NCBI GenBank assembly: GCA_946629525.1
Contig: CAMOXU010000010.1
Coordinates: forward strand, 1-41,291
Reading direction: 5' to 3'
DNA length: 41,291 nucleotides
DNA from: an uncultured Clostridia bacterium
GTDB taxonomy: Bacteria; Bacillota; Clostridia; Lachnospirales; Lachnospiraceae
The position numbers were made by a program, and so were the translations under genes. Below, piece by piece: positions 14,608 through 22,246 of this stretch. Positions within the stretch are counted from its first letter, which is position 1. The number at the start of each line of letters is the position of its first letter. The notes beneath the pieces were generated by a model that saw nothing but the letters and a program-made list of their open reading frames with translations, was not told where the DNA came from and did no database searches.

Positions 14608-15213
14608 GTGAGTAAGTATAATATTCTTGTGATCACGGATGATGACGATTTCTGCAGGGAGATCCGCGCTGGTCTTGAGGGAAGATCGGAAGACGCAAAA
14701 ATCATAAAAGTGGATTCATTTTCTGAAGCGTTGTCCAACTGCGGTAACAGCGGACGGAATATACTGGTCGCAGATACCGGAACGCTGCTTCCGAACAGAG
14801 CTGGAGGCGGACCGGTATCCGGACACCGCACGGGCAGCGCGAAGTATGAGATCCTGAGACTCAAGCAGTATATCCGGAGCCATTATGCTGAAAACCTTTC
14901 CATGGAAACTCTCTCGGGAGTTGCCCATCTGTCAGCAAATTATCTTGGAAGCCTGTTCAAGCAGGAGGAGGGGATCTCTGTCAGCAGATTCATTGAGAAA
15001 GTCCGCATCGATGCAGCTGCGGCGCTTCTCCTTTCATCGAACAGGAAAGCAGGCGAGATCGCGAGAGCCTGCGGATTCAGAAATACCTCATATTTCGGAA
15101 AGTGCTTTCGAGGCATTTACGGCATGTCCCCCACGGTGTTCAGAGACAACTATAAACTGACGGACTTAAAAAGAATACTGGGGGGAAAGCGAGATGTCAG
15201 TGAGGGAACTTGA
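14608..15213 (+). CDS. AraC-type regulator with shortened receiver-like N-terminus
   Basis: A 201-residue protein. Residues 1-60 look like the first part of a response-regulator receiver: NILVITDDDDF supplies the acidic cluster and NILVADTG a possible acceptor Asp. The rest of a receiver (about 60 residues, with its conserved Thr and Lys) is missing. Residues about 80-182 are a complete AraC double helix-turn-helix (ILRLKQYIRSHYAENLSMET ... IARACGFRNTSYFGKCFR ... MSPTVFRD). It may be a YesN-like regulator that has lost part of its receiver. The start is GTG at 14608, with a G-rich stretch (CGGGGGTG) upstream. It overlaps the next AraC-type gene by 20 nt. Targets are unknown. Confidence 0.82.
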   Translation: MSKYNILVITDDDDFCREIRAGLEGRSEDAKIIKVDSFSEALSNCGNSGRNILVADTGTLLPNRAGGGPVSGHRTGSAKYEILRLKQYIRSHYAENLSMETLSGVAHLSANYLGSLFKQEEGISVSRFIEKVRIDAAAALLLSSNRKAGEIARACGFRNTSYFGKCFRGIYGMSPTVFRDNYKLTDLKRILGGKRDVSEGT

Positions 15214-15544
15214 GATGGTGTACAGGCTCATCAGAAAGCACTGCTGCGAGGAACTGAGCTGGGAGAGAATATCAGAGGTCGTGAATCTGTCTCCCGATTA
15301 TCTCAGAAAGGAATTCAGCGAGCATTACAGAACGACCCTGTCGCGCTGCGTGCGGGATTTTCGCATGGAGGAGGCGTCGAAGATGCTCAGGATGACCAAT
15401 GAGAGGATCGGCATGATCGCCTACAAGGTGGGGATAAGAAATCAGTCGTATTTTTCAAAGTGCTTCCGGGAGTGGAGCGGGATGTCGCCCCGCTCGTTCC
15501 GGGAGAAGTATTACTGCATCGATGATGAAAAAGACATCATCTGA
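15194..15544 (+). CDS. Stand-alone AraC-type DNA-binding protein
   Basis: A 116-residue protein consisting of little more than one AraC-family DNA-binding domain: first helix-turn-helix around LSWERISEVVNLSPDYLRKE, second around IGMIAYKVGIRNQSYFSKCF, ending MSPRSFREKYY. It has no ligand or receiver domain. It overlaps the 3' end of the preceding AraC-type gene by 20 nt in another frame, so the two are translationally coupled, and their domains are alike, suggesting ancient duplication. They could act as a heteromeric regulator; this is inferred. The ATG at 15194 has a GGGGGAAAG stretch upstream. Confidence 0.85.
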   Translation: MSVRELEMVYRLIRKHCCEELSWERISEVVNLSPDYLRKEFSEHYRTTLSRCVRDFRMEEASKMLRMTNERIGMIAYKVGIRNQSYFSKCFREWSGMSPRSFREKYYCIDDEKDII

Positions 15545-15564
15545 GGGGACGGAACCGGCAGACA

Positions 15565-15593
15565 GTGACATATTTTGATTTCTATGGTATCAT
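15565..15593 (+). promoter_or_regulatory. Putative promoter of the phosphoesterase gene
   Basis: GTGACA (15565-15570), 17-nt spacer, TATCAT (15588-15593) preceded by TGG, giving an extended -10. The start codon is 30 nt downstream. Confidence 0.6.
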
Positions 15594-15623
15594 TATTGTC
15601 AGAAAGAAAGGGAGCCGCAGGAT

Positions 15624-16409
15624 ATGAGTACATATGTAATGTCAGACTTCCACGGCAGGCATGATCTGTTTCTCAGGATGCTCGGGAAGATTTCTTTTTG
15701 TGAAGAAGATACCCTCTATATACTGGGAGATGTCGCTGACCGCGGACCGGACGGAATCAAGACATTTTTATATATTATGGACAGGCCGAACATTATCTAC
15801 CTGATCGGGAATCATGATATGTTCCTGCTTGACTGTGCCCGCAAGGCGACCGTATGGGGAAGCGGGGACCGGCTGTACAATTCTCAGGAGTTCCTGCTCT
15901 GGATGTACAACGGCGGCGGGCCGACCTGGGAGCAGTACTGTGAGCTCGACAGGCGGGACCAGAGAAGGATCCTCGCTTATCTGGCCGGCAGCTATGTCAT
16001 TATTCCGAATCTGAAGGTAGGAGACCGGAACTTCTATCTGTGTCACGCCACCCACGCGGATACGCCGTACCAGGAGCCCGTGAAGTACAAAGACGCTGAT
16101 TCGGAGATGAGAAATCATGTGGTGTGGGACCGCGTCTATCCGCGTTACACACGCATGTCGATGGAGTTCGACCATATCTCTTATGATGAGCTCTACAATA
16201 AGTACCCGAAGAACACCAAGATGATCTTCGGACATACGCCGACGCTCCTCTTTAAAGGGCCGGAGCGGGACGGAAGAGGACGGATCTGGCACGGAGGACA
16301 CGGCCATCTGATCGATATCGACTGCGGCTGCGCGGCGCGGAACATGGAGAACGTCATGCTGGGCTGTCTGCGGCTGGATGACCTTGCTGAGTTCTATGTA
16401 CATTATTAA
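15624..16409 (+). CDS. PP2A-like metallophosphoesterase
   Basis: Calcineurin-type metallophosphoesterase of 261 residues. The metal-binding series is visible: SDFHG (Asp and His), GDVADRGPDG, GNHD, then CHATHAD and FGHTPT toward the C-terminus. The GDxxDRG-GNHD spacing is that of bacterial Ser/Thr protein phosphatases and ApaH-like enzymes. Substrate could be phosphoprotein, dinucleoside polyphosphate or another phosphoester. It is cytoplasmic. GGGAG lies about 10 nt before the ATG. It is probably a monocistronic unit with its own promoter and the strong terminator at 16507-16550. Confidence 0.9.
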   Translation: MSTYVMSDFHGRHDLFLRMLGKISFCEEDTLYILGDVADRGPDGIKTFLYIMDRPNIIYLIGNHDMFLLDCARKATVWGSGDRLYNSQEFLLWMYNGGGPTWEQYCELDRRDQRRILAYLAGSYVIIPNLKVGDRNFYLCHATHADTPYQEPVKYKDADSEMRNHVVWDRVYPRYTRMSMEFDHISYDELYNKYPKNTKMIFGHTPTLLFKGPERDGRGRIWHGGHGHLIDIDCGCAARNMENVMLGCLRLDDLAEFYVHY

Positions 16410-16506
16410 CGAAAATTTACCATATGAATTCGTACGGGTGCCGGGAACAGATCGCTTCCGAAGGAGAGCGTTCTTTTCCCGGACGGGACCCGGAACGACA
16501 GCAGAC

Positions 16507-16550
16507 AAAAGGACCGCCGGATCACAATTGAGTGATCCGGCGGTCCTTTT
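16507..16550. terminator. Strong bidirectional terminator between convergent genes
   Basis: A long perfect stem, AAAAGGACCGCCGGATCAC on the left and its complement on the right, with a 6-nt loop and TTTT at the 3' side. It lies between the phosphoesterase (+) and the leftward unknown gene, serving both. Confidence 0.9.
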
Positions 16551-16552
16551 GC

Positions 16553-17083
16553 TCACCTGGGGGCTGAGAAGGCAATATAGAGAAAGCCTTCCGGCTCATA
16601 CTTTTCAAGCATTTCGGCAAGGTAATCCGCGATGGCTCTGTAGAAATTGATCACAATGTACATGTGTTCAAAAAGCCCCTGACGGATCACTTCCAGTGAT
16701 TGCCCTTCATACTTTTCACTGTAGACCTTTGCGGGAATGAGGAGCTTCAGATCAAATTCATCCCTGACAATGTCCAGTCTCGGGTCATCGAGCTTCCCTT
16801 CCTTCAGAAGCCTGATGCAGGCACGGAGCTCTTTCTCCAGCATACGGACGTTCTTCATGGGGATCAGATTAAGCTCGTTCTTCCAGCGGATCTTCCCCGG
16901 ATAATATTGCCTGAGAAACGGCCCGACAAGTCTGTGCATGCACTTATTGTCGCAGGAAAGCTCATCCTCCTCGATAAGATCGGCATCCCCGTCAAGGATC
17001 TCCTGGCTCAGCGGATCGAGCCAGAAACAGAGTTTGTCGCTGTGGCCGCGTCTGATTTTAATTTTGTACTTTTTTTCTTCCAT
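16553..17083 (-). CDS. Unrecognised 176-residue protein
   Basis: I cannot assign a family. The protein is soluble, rich in charged residues, and has two Cys close together (SCDNKCMH, residues about 43-50). A long helical C-terminal half includes YIVINFYRAIADYLAEMLEK. I chose ATG 17083 because AGGAG lies 7 nt upstream; an in-frame ATG at 17173 would sit within the promoter repeat region. It is transcribed leftward, convergent with the phosphoesterase and divergent from the DEAD-box helicase gene, with a promoter candidate at 17118-17146. Confidence 0.75.
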   Translation of the reverse strand: MEEKKYKIKIRRGHSDKLCFWLDPLSQEILDGDADLIEEDELSCDNKCMHRLVGPFLRQYYPGKIRWKNELNLIPMKNVRMLEKELRACIRLLKEGKLDDPRLDIVRDEFDLKLLIPAKVYSEKYEGQSLEVIRQGLFEHMYIVINFYRAIADYLAEMLEKYEPEGFLYIAFSAPR

Positions 17084-17117
17084 TGCTATGCTCCTGAATA
17101 CACGTTGAACTCCTATC

Positions 17118-17146
17118 ATCTTATCAACTGTCAACAGTTTTATCAA
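17118..17146 (-). promoter_or_regulatory. Putative promoter of the leftward unknown gene
   Basis: On the minus strand TTGATA (17141-17146), 17-nt spacer, TAAGAT (17118-17123). The spacer contains the palindrome AACTGT-CA-ACAGTT (+ strand 17126-17139), which could be an operator. It overlaps the first 27-bp repeat unit. Confidence 0.45.
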
Positions 17147-17184
17147 GTGCAGGGATGTCAACAGTTTTATCAAGTGCAGGGATT
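17131..17184. repeat. Two direct 27-bp repeats in a divergent control region
   Basis: Units 17131-17157 and 17158-17184 differ only in the last base and abut each other. The core is TCAACAGTTTTATCAAGTGC. They lie between the leftward unknown gene and the helicase gene, overlap the leftward -35, and end at the putative helicase -35. They may be paired regulator sites or a recent slippage duplication. Confidence 0.85.
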
Positions 17185-17211
17185 GACTTTTCCGGGGAGA
17201 TATGGTTTAGT
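17183..17211 (+). promoter_or_regulatory. Putative promoter of the DEAD-box helicase gene
   Basis: TTGACT (17183-17188), 17-nt spacer, TTTAGT (17206-17211), about 63 nt upstream of the helicase start. The -35 begins in the last base pair of the second 27-bp repeat. Confidence 0.45.
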
Positions 17212-17273
17212 AACCAAATGCGAAAAATGCAGCTGTGAAGGAAGAAAAGGGAAGAACATAAGGAGGGAACTGC

Positions 17274-19106
17274 TTGGAATCGATTGATATGAAGGATGAG
17301 AGAACAGCGGTAACGGAAGATGAGAGACAGGCGGACGGGCCTCTGACCGGGGCGGATGAGATATCCGGGAACGGATCGGAGATTTCCAATGAGGAGGAGA
17401 CCCCCGCTTTCATGCGGCTCGGCCTCGGAAAAAAGCTTCTGCGGGCCATCTCCGATATGGGATTTGACGCACCCTCGCCGATCCAGGAGAAGGCGATCCC
17501 GATTCAGCTTGCCGGAAAGGATCTCATAGGACAGGCCCAGACCGGGACCGGAAAGACCGCTGCGTTCGGACTTCCGCTCCTTATGAAAGTCGACCCGAAG
17601 CTGAAAAAACTGCAGGCAGTTATCCTCTGCCCGACGAGGGAGCTCGCGATCCAGGTCTCGGATGAGCTTCACCGATATGCAAAGTACATGCATAATGTGA
17701 AGATCATGCCGGTCTACGGAGGCCAGGATATCGTGAAGCAGATCAGGGGACTGAAGGACGGGACGCAGATCGTGGTCGGCACACCCGGACGGGTGATGGA
17801 CCATATGAGGCGGGGGACCGTGAAGATGGATCATGTGCACACAGTCGTTCTGGATGAGGCGGACGAGATGATGGATATGGGCTTCATCGACGATATGCGG
17901 ACGATCCTCTCTGCGCTTCCGGAGGAGCGCCAGACGGTCATGTTCTCCGCAACGATGCCGCGGGAGATCGCCGAGCTCGCCCGGGAGTTCCTCACGGATC
18001 CTGAGAGGGTGACGATCGCAAAGAAGGAATTAACCGTCCCGGAGATCACTCAGTATTATTACGATGTACGTCCGAATAAAAAGACGGAAGTGCTCACGAG
18101 GCTGATAGACCTCTATGAGCCGAAGCTTTCCGTTGTCTTCTGCAATACGAAGAAGAAAGTCGACGAACTGGTCGACGAGCTGAAGGGCAGAGGGTACTAT
18201 GCGGAAGGTCTGCACGGAGATATGTCTCAGGCCCAGAGGGACCGTGTTATGAAAGGATTCCGCAAGGGACTTACGGATATTCTGGTGGCGACGGATGTCA
18301 TGGCACGCGGGATCGATGTGGAGGACATAGAGGCCGTCTTTAATTATGACATTCCGCAGGACGACGAGTACTATGTACACCGGATCGGACGGACCGGGCG
18401 CGCAGGCCGGAAGGGCACTGCCTATTCCCTGGTCGTCGGGCGGGAAGCTTACAAGATGAGAGATATCCAGCGGTATTGCCGGACGAAGATCATTCCTCAG
18501 GCGATCCCCTCTCTGGGAGATATCAATGATATCCGTGCGGAAAAGATCCTTGACTCCGCAGTGGAATATCTCGACAAAAATGAAGAGCGGATGAACAGGA
18601 TCTACGATATCCTTGACAAGCGGATCTTTGAGGATGAGGTCTCCTCGATGGATCTTGCTGCGGCGCTCCTTTCGCTCCTTATGGGAGACGGGGCGGTAAG
18701 AGAGGACGATCTCTCTGACCGGAAGGTCCCCCGCGCTCTGGACGATCTGGAAGGGAAGCGCGGAGACAGGCGGGACCGGGGAGAGAAGTTTACCGGCAAA
18801 GGCCGTCTGGACGGCAAAAAGCTGAAGGTCAAAAAGAGGGGAGCAAAAGACCATGCGGACGATGATATGGTCCGTCTGTTCATCAATATCGGCAAAAAGC
18901 AGCATGTAAAGCCGGGGGATATTCTCGGGGCGATCGCGGGCGAGGCCGGTATATCCGGAAGGCTTGTCGGGGCGATCGATCTCGGGGAGAGCTTTTCTTT
19001 CGTGGATGTGGACAGAAAGAACGCGGACAAGGTCATGCGGGCGATGAAGAACGCGAAGATCCGCGGCCTGAATGTGCATATGGAGAAGGCGAACGGGGAG
19101 AAATGA
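17274..19106 (+). CDS. DEAD-box ATP-dependent RNA helicase with DbpA-type RNA-binding tail
   Basis: DEAD-box RNA helicase of 610 residues of the DeaD/CshA type, acting in ribosome assembly, mRNA decay or cold adaptation. The motifs appear in order: Q-motif region MGFDAPSPIQEKAIP, Walker A AQTGTGKTAAF, PTRELAIQ, TPGRVMDH, DEAD, SAT (FSATMPREIA), then RecA2 motifs ATDVMARGIDVEDI and HRIGRTGRAGRKG. The last 75 residues (VRLFINIGKKQHVKPGDILG onward) match a DbpA-like RNA-binding domain, preceded by a basic linker. The TTG start is chosen because AGGAGG lies 7 nt upstream; an ATG at 17289 would remove five residues but has no such signal. Confidence 0.94.
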   Translation: MESIDMKDERTAVTEDERQADGPLTGADEISGNGSEISNEEETPAFMRLGLGKKLLRAISDMGFDAPSPIQEKAIPIQLAGKDLIGQAQTGTGKTAAFGLPLLMKVDPKLKKLQAVILCPTRELAIQVSDELHRYAKYMHNVKIMPVYGGQDIVKQIRGLKDGTQIVVGTPGRVMDHMRRGTVKMDHVHTVVLDEADEMMDMGFIDDMRTILSALPEERQTVMFSATMPREIAELAREFLTDPERVTIAKKELTVPEITQYYYDVRPNKKTEVLTRLIDLYEPKLSVVFCNTKKKVDELVDELKGRGYYAEGLHGDMSQAQRDRVMKGFRKGLTDILVATDVMARGIDVEDIEAVFNYDIPQDDEYYVHRIGRTGRAGRKGTAYSLVVGREAYKMRDIQRYCRTKIIPQAIPSLGDINDIRAEKILDSAVEYLDKNEERMNRIYDILDKRIFEDEVSSMDLAAALLSLLMGDGAVREDDLSDRKVPRALDDLEGKRGDRRDRGEKFTGKGRLDGKKLKVKKRGAKDHADDDMVRLFINIGKKQHVKPGDILGAIAGEAGISGRLVGAIDLGESFSFVDVDRKNADKVMRAMKNAKIRGLNVHMEKANGEK

Positions 19107-19133
19107 CGGTACTTAAAACCCCGGAAGTTTCCG

Positions 19134-19161
19134 TGTACATTGTGATAAATTGTGCTATACT
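19134..19161 (+). promoter_or_regulatory. Putative extended -10 promoter of the aminotransferase gene
   Basis: TGTACA (19134-19139), 16-nt spacer, TATACT (19156-19161) with TGC just before it, i.e. an extended -10. The start codon is 51 nt downstream. Confidence 0.55.
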
Positions 19162-19211
19162 TTATGGCAGCGTTCTTGATGAGCGTAACTGACGATTAAG
19201 GAGATAAGAGC

Positions 19212-20429
19212 ATGAGAGAATTCAGGAAATCTTCCAAGCTGGACAACGTTCTCTATGATGTCCGCGGACCGGTCGTAGAGGAAGCTGACCGGATGATCTC
19301 GAAGGGACTTGAAGTCCTGAAGCTGAATATCGGAAATCCGGCTCCGTTCGGGTTCAGGGCACCTGAGGAAGTGATCAGTGATATGTCCTCCAATCTGCGC
19401 GAGAGCGAGGGCTATTCCAACTCAAAGGGGATCTGGGCCGCCAGAAAGGCGATCATGCAGTACGCGCAGAATCTCAACATTCCGAATGTTGCCATGGAAG
19501 ATATCTATACAGGGAACGGGGCGTCGGAGCTGATCAACCTCTGCATGTCCGCACTGCTCGACGACGGGGACGAGATTCTCATCCCGGCACCGGATTATCC
19601 GCTCTGGACCGCATGTGCGACCCTGGCCGGAGGAAAAGTAGTCCACTATATCTGTGACGAGCAGAGCGAGTGGTATCCGGATCTTGCCGATATTGAGAGC
19701 AAGATCACGGACAAGACGAAGGCGATCGTCATCATCAATCCGAATAATCCGACCGGCGCTGTGTATCCGCCCGATGTCCTTCAGGGAATCGTTAAGATTG
19801 CCAGGGAACATCAGCTCATTCTCTTCTCGGACGAGATCTATGACAGACTTCTGATGGACGGGTATACGCACACGTCCATCGCATCCCTTGCACCGGATCT
19901 GTTCTGCGTGACCTTCTCGGGACTCTCAAAATCCCACATGATCGCCGGCTTTCGGATCGGGTGGATGATCCTCTCCGGAAATAAGGAGATCGCAAAGGAT
20001 TATATTGAAGGGATCAAGATGCTGTCCTCCATGCGGCTCTGCTCCAATGTCCCTGCGCAGTCGATCGTACAGACGGCGCTCGGGGGTACACAGTCTGTCA
20101 AGGGCTATGTCAATGAGACGGGACGCATCACGAAGCAGAGAGATTTTATCTACGAGAGGGTCAATTCCATTCCGGGCCTCTCGGTCGTAAAGCCGAAGGC
20201 TGCGTTCTACTGCTTCCCGAAGCTGGACTGCGAGAGATTCAACATCCATGACGATATGCAGTTCGCATATGATCTGCTGAAGAGAGAGCGGGTCCTTCTT
20301 GTCCAGGGAACAGGCTTCAACTGGATCGCGCCGGATCATTTCAGAATTGTCTATCTGCCCAGGATCCCGGTCCTTGTGGAGGCGATGGATAAGATCGAGC
20401 ACTTCCTTTCGACCTACAGACAGGCGTGA
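19212..20429 (+). CDS. Class I PLP aminotransferase, AlaA-like (alanine/aspartate type)
   Basis: Fold-type I aminotransferase of 405 residues, closest in appearance to AlaA glutamate-pyruvate aminotransferases: N-terminus with SKLDNVLYDVRGPVVEEA, then LNIGNPAPFGFRAPEEV. PLP contacts are visible: NPNNPTGAVY (Asn), FSDEIYDRL (Asp and Tyr) and FSGLSKSHMIAGFRIGW (the Schiff-base lysine). It would make alanine from pyruvate and glutamate. The ATG follows AAGGAG. A small stem AAGCGC/GCGCTT follows the stop (20427-20461), but the next gene is only 76 bp away and may be co-transcribed. Confidence 0.92.
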   Translation: MREFRKSSKLDNVLYDVRGPVVEEADRMISKGLEVLKLNIGNPAPFGFRAPEEVISDMSSNLRESEGYSNSKGIWAARKAIMQYAQNLNIPNVAMEDIYTGNGASELINLCMSALLDDGDEILIPAPDYPLWTACATLAGGKVVHYICDEQSEWYPDLADIESKITDKTKAIVIINPNNPTGAVYPPDVLQGIVKIAREHQLILFSDEIYDRLLMDGYTHTSIASLAPDLFCVTFSGLSKSHMIAGFRIGWMILSGNKEIAKDYIEGIKMLSSMRLCSNVPAQSIVQTALGGTQSVKGYVNETGRITKQRDFIYERVNSIPGLSVVKPKAAFYCFPKLDCERFNIHDDMQFAYDLLKRERVLLVQGTGFNWIAPDHFRIVYLPRIPVLVEAMDKIEHFLSTYRQA

Positions 20430-20505
20430 AGCGCCCGCAGATGACCGCAGGGGTGCGCTTTGAGGCGCCGCAGCCTGCAGTCTCAGTTCAACGGAGATAA
20501 AGTCC

Positions 20506-20961
20506 ATGCGTAAGATCAGATTCCTGATTTCTTTTATGACGTTCCTCGCCGTTTCAGGCCTGCTCCTCGGCGGCTGCGGCAGGGTAGTTTCATCAGTTGA
20601 GTACAGAACGATCGTCGGATTTGCTCTTCCGGGATCGGATGATGACTCGGCCGTCACCCGTATGGCGAAGATCCTCGAGACAAAGATCCCCACGGATAAT
20701 GTCTGGGTGGATTTTGAACTGGCAGGGCAGGTCAGCGAAGCGCAGGTGTTTCAGCTTCGGAATATGATCGCCAACCATACGGATATTATCGTCGCGTCCT
20801 TCGTCGACGGCGTGGAGGAGGATGATGTGATCATCTCGCTCCGTGCAGCCGATATCCCCGTCGTGCTGATCGATCCGGCTGCTGCGGAGGCCGATCCCGA
20901 GAAGGAAGCGGAGAGGCTGGCGCAGGAGATCGACCGGCTTCTCAATGAATCAATGAATTGA
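20506..20961 (+). CDS. Small lipoprotein resembling the N-terminal lobe of a sugar-binding protein
   Basis: A 151-residue secreted lipoprotein. It has a signal peptide with hydrophobic core and lipobox LGGC, giving lipidated Cys24. The mature part looks like the first third to half of a periplasmic-binding-protein/LacI sensor fold: IVGFALPGSDDDSAVTRMAK (first strand and helix), then QLRNMIANHTDIIVASFVDG and AADIPVVLIDPAAA. It ends there with a charged helix, lacking the second lobe and hinge. It could be a truncated remnant or a small stand-alone sensor. The start follows GGAGAT. It is followed at once by a strong terminator. Confidence 0.8.
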   Translation: MRKIRFLISFMTFLAVSGLLLGGCGRVVSSVEYRTIVGFALPGSDDDSAVTRMAKILETKIPTDNVWVDFELAGQVSEAQVFQLRNMIANHTDIIVASFVDGVEEDDVIISLRAADIPVVLIDPAAAEADPEKEAERLAQEIDRLLNESMN

Positions 20962-20966
20962 AAAGT

Positions 20967-21016
20967 ACCTGCCGCGTCCCGGCAAAGGAAGGCTTCGGGA
21001 TGCGGCAGGTCTCTTT
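20967..21016 (+). terminator. Rho-independent terminator
   Basis: ACCTGCCGC-G-TCCCG pairs with CGGGA-T-GCGGCAGGT (one mismatch in about 15 bp) and is followed by CTCTTT. It starts 6 nt after the lipoprotein stop. Confidence 0.88.
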
Positions 21017-21036
21017 ATCTCCGGGAGTTCCAAAAA

Positions 21037-21125
21037 AGTAAGACAGGTGATCGGAACTATGTGCGGAACGGGAATGATCCCCCCGATTCTCATGAAGCGA
21101 ATCGTCCGGCGTCCGGCAATCGTCT
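21037..21125. repeat. Shorter relative of the palindromic element at 9374
   Basis: The left end, CAGGTGAT-CGG-AACTATG then TGCGGAACGGGAAT, matches the left end of the 9374 element almost base for base. The right end GGCAATCGTCT resembles that element's CGCAATCGCCT. The middle is shortened and carries a CGATTC/GAATCG stem around TCATGA. It sits in the gap before dgt. It looks like a deleted or decayed copy. Confidence 0.6.
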
Positions 21126-21226
21126 GAAAAAATGTAAAAAAATAAAAGGAAATCCGGGATGTATGCGGAAAGTTACTTATGTACGGTTATTTTTTCCCTG
21201 TATTTGGTTCATTTTCGGAGGTCCGT

Positions 21227-22237
21227 ATGCTCATACGTGAGGAACTTGAGGAGAGAGAGGACAGGATGCTCAGCCCGTTCGCTTCCCGGTCGGCGAAAAG
21301 CCGGGGACGGGAACGAGAAGAGGAGGAGTGTGATATCCGCACGGCCTACATGAGAGACCGGGACCGCATTGTTCACTGCAAATCCTTCAGGAGGCTCAAG
21401 GACAAGACCCAGGTCTTTCTGTCCCCGCAGGGAGATCACTACAGGACCAGGATGATGCATACCCTTGAGGTCTCCCAGACTGCGCGGACCGTGGCGAGAT
21501 GTCTCCGTCTCAATGAGGATCTCGTGGAGGCAATCGCGCTCGGGCATGATCTCGGACACACACCGTTCGGCCATGCCGGTGAGCGGGCTCTCAATGAGGT
21601 GTGCCCGTATGGGTTCAGGCATAACAGACAGAGCCTCCGGATCGTGTCCCGCCTTGAGAAGAACGGGCAGGGGCTGAATCTTACATGGGAAGTCCGGGAC
21701 GGGATCGAAAATCACGGCACGAAGGACATGCCCTCCACTCTCGAGGGCCAGGTCGTCAGGCTGTGTGACAAGATCTCCTACATTCATCATGACATGGATG
21801 ACGGAGAGAGAGCGGGACTCCTCAGGGAGGAGGACATTCCCCGGCATCTGAGGGCTCTTCTGGGAAATTCGACGAGGGAGCGCCTCAATACATTTATCCA
21901 TGATATCGTACAGAATTCCGAGGGAAGAGATTCCATCTGCATGTCTGACGAGATCGGCGGGGCCATGTTCGAGCTTCGTGACTTCATGTTCAAAAATCTC
22001 TATACGAACGAGATCGCGAAGAGCGAAGAATCGAAGGCGAGACTCATGATCCTGCAGCTGTACCGGTATTATGCAGAGAACATAGGGCTGCTCCCGGAGG
22101 ATTATTACCGGATGATCTCCGTGGAGGGGGAAGCCCCCGAGATCGTTGTCTGCGATTATATTGCAGGGATGACGGATCAGTATTCCCGTCATATATTCAG
22201 TGACCTGTATATTCCGGCATCCTGGAGTAAACTTTAA
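21227..22237 (+). CDS. dgt: dGTPase-like deoxynucleoside triphosphate triphosphohydrolase
   Basis: HD-domain dNTP triphosphohydrolase of 336 residues (type-2 dGTPase-like subfamily), hydrolysing dNTPs to deoxynucleoside and triphosphate. HD metal residues are visible in RMMHTLEVSQ and ALGHDLGHTPFGHAGERAL. The N-terminal CKSFRRLKDKTQVF is family-typical. The ATG at 21227 has GGAGG 6 nt upstream; the longer frame from 21179 does not. It lies 9 bp before dnaG, as in many Clostridia, linking nucleotide-pool control with replication priming. No clear promoter was found in the A-rich upstream gap. Confidence 0.92.
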   Translation: MLIREELEEREDRMLSPFASRSAKSRGREREEEECDIRTAYMRDRDRIVHCKSFRRLKDKTQVFLSPQGDHYRTRMMHTLEVSQTARTVARCLRLNEDLVEAIALGHDLGHTPFGHAGERALNEVCPYGFRHNRQSLRIVSRLEKNGQGLNLTWEVRDGIENHGTKDMPSTLEGQVVRLCDKISYIHHDMDDGERAGLLREEDIPRHLRALLGNSTRERLNTFIHDIVQNSEGRDSICMSDEIGGAMFELRDFMFKNLYTNEIAKSEESKARLMILQLYRYYAENIGLLPEDYYRMISVEGEAPEIVVCDYIAGMTDQYSRHIFSDLYIPASWSKL

Positions 22238-22246
22238 GGAAATGAA

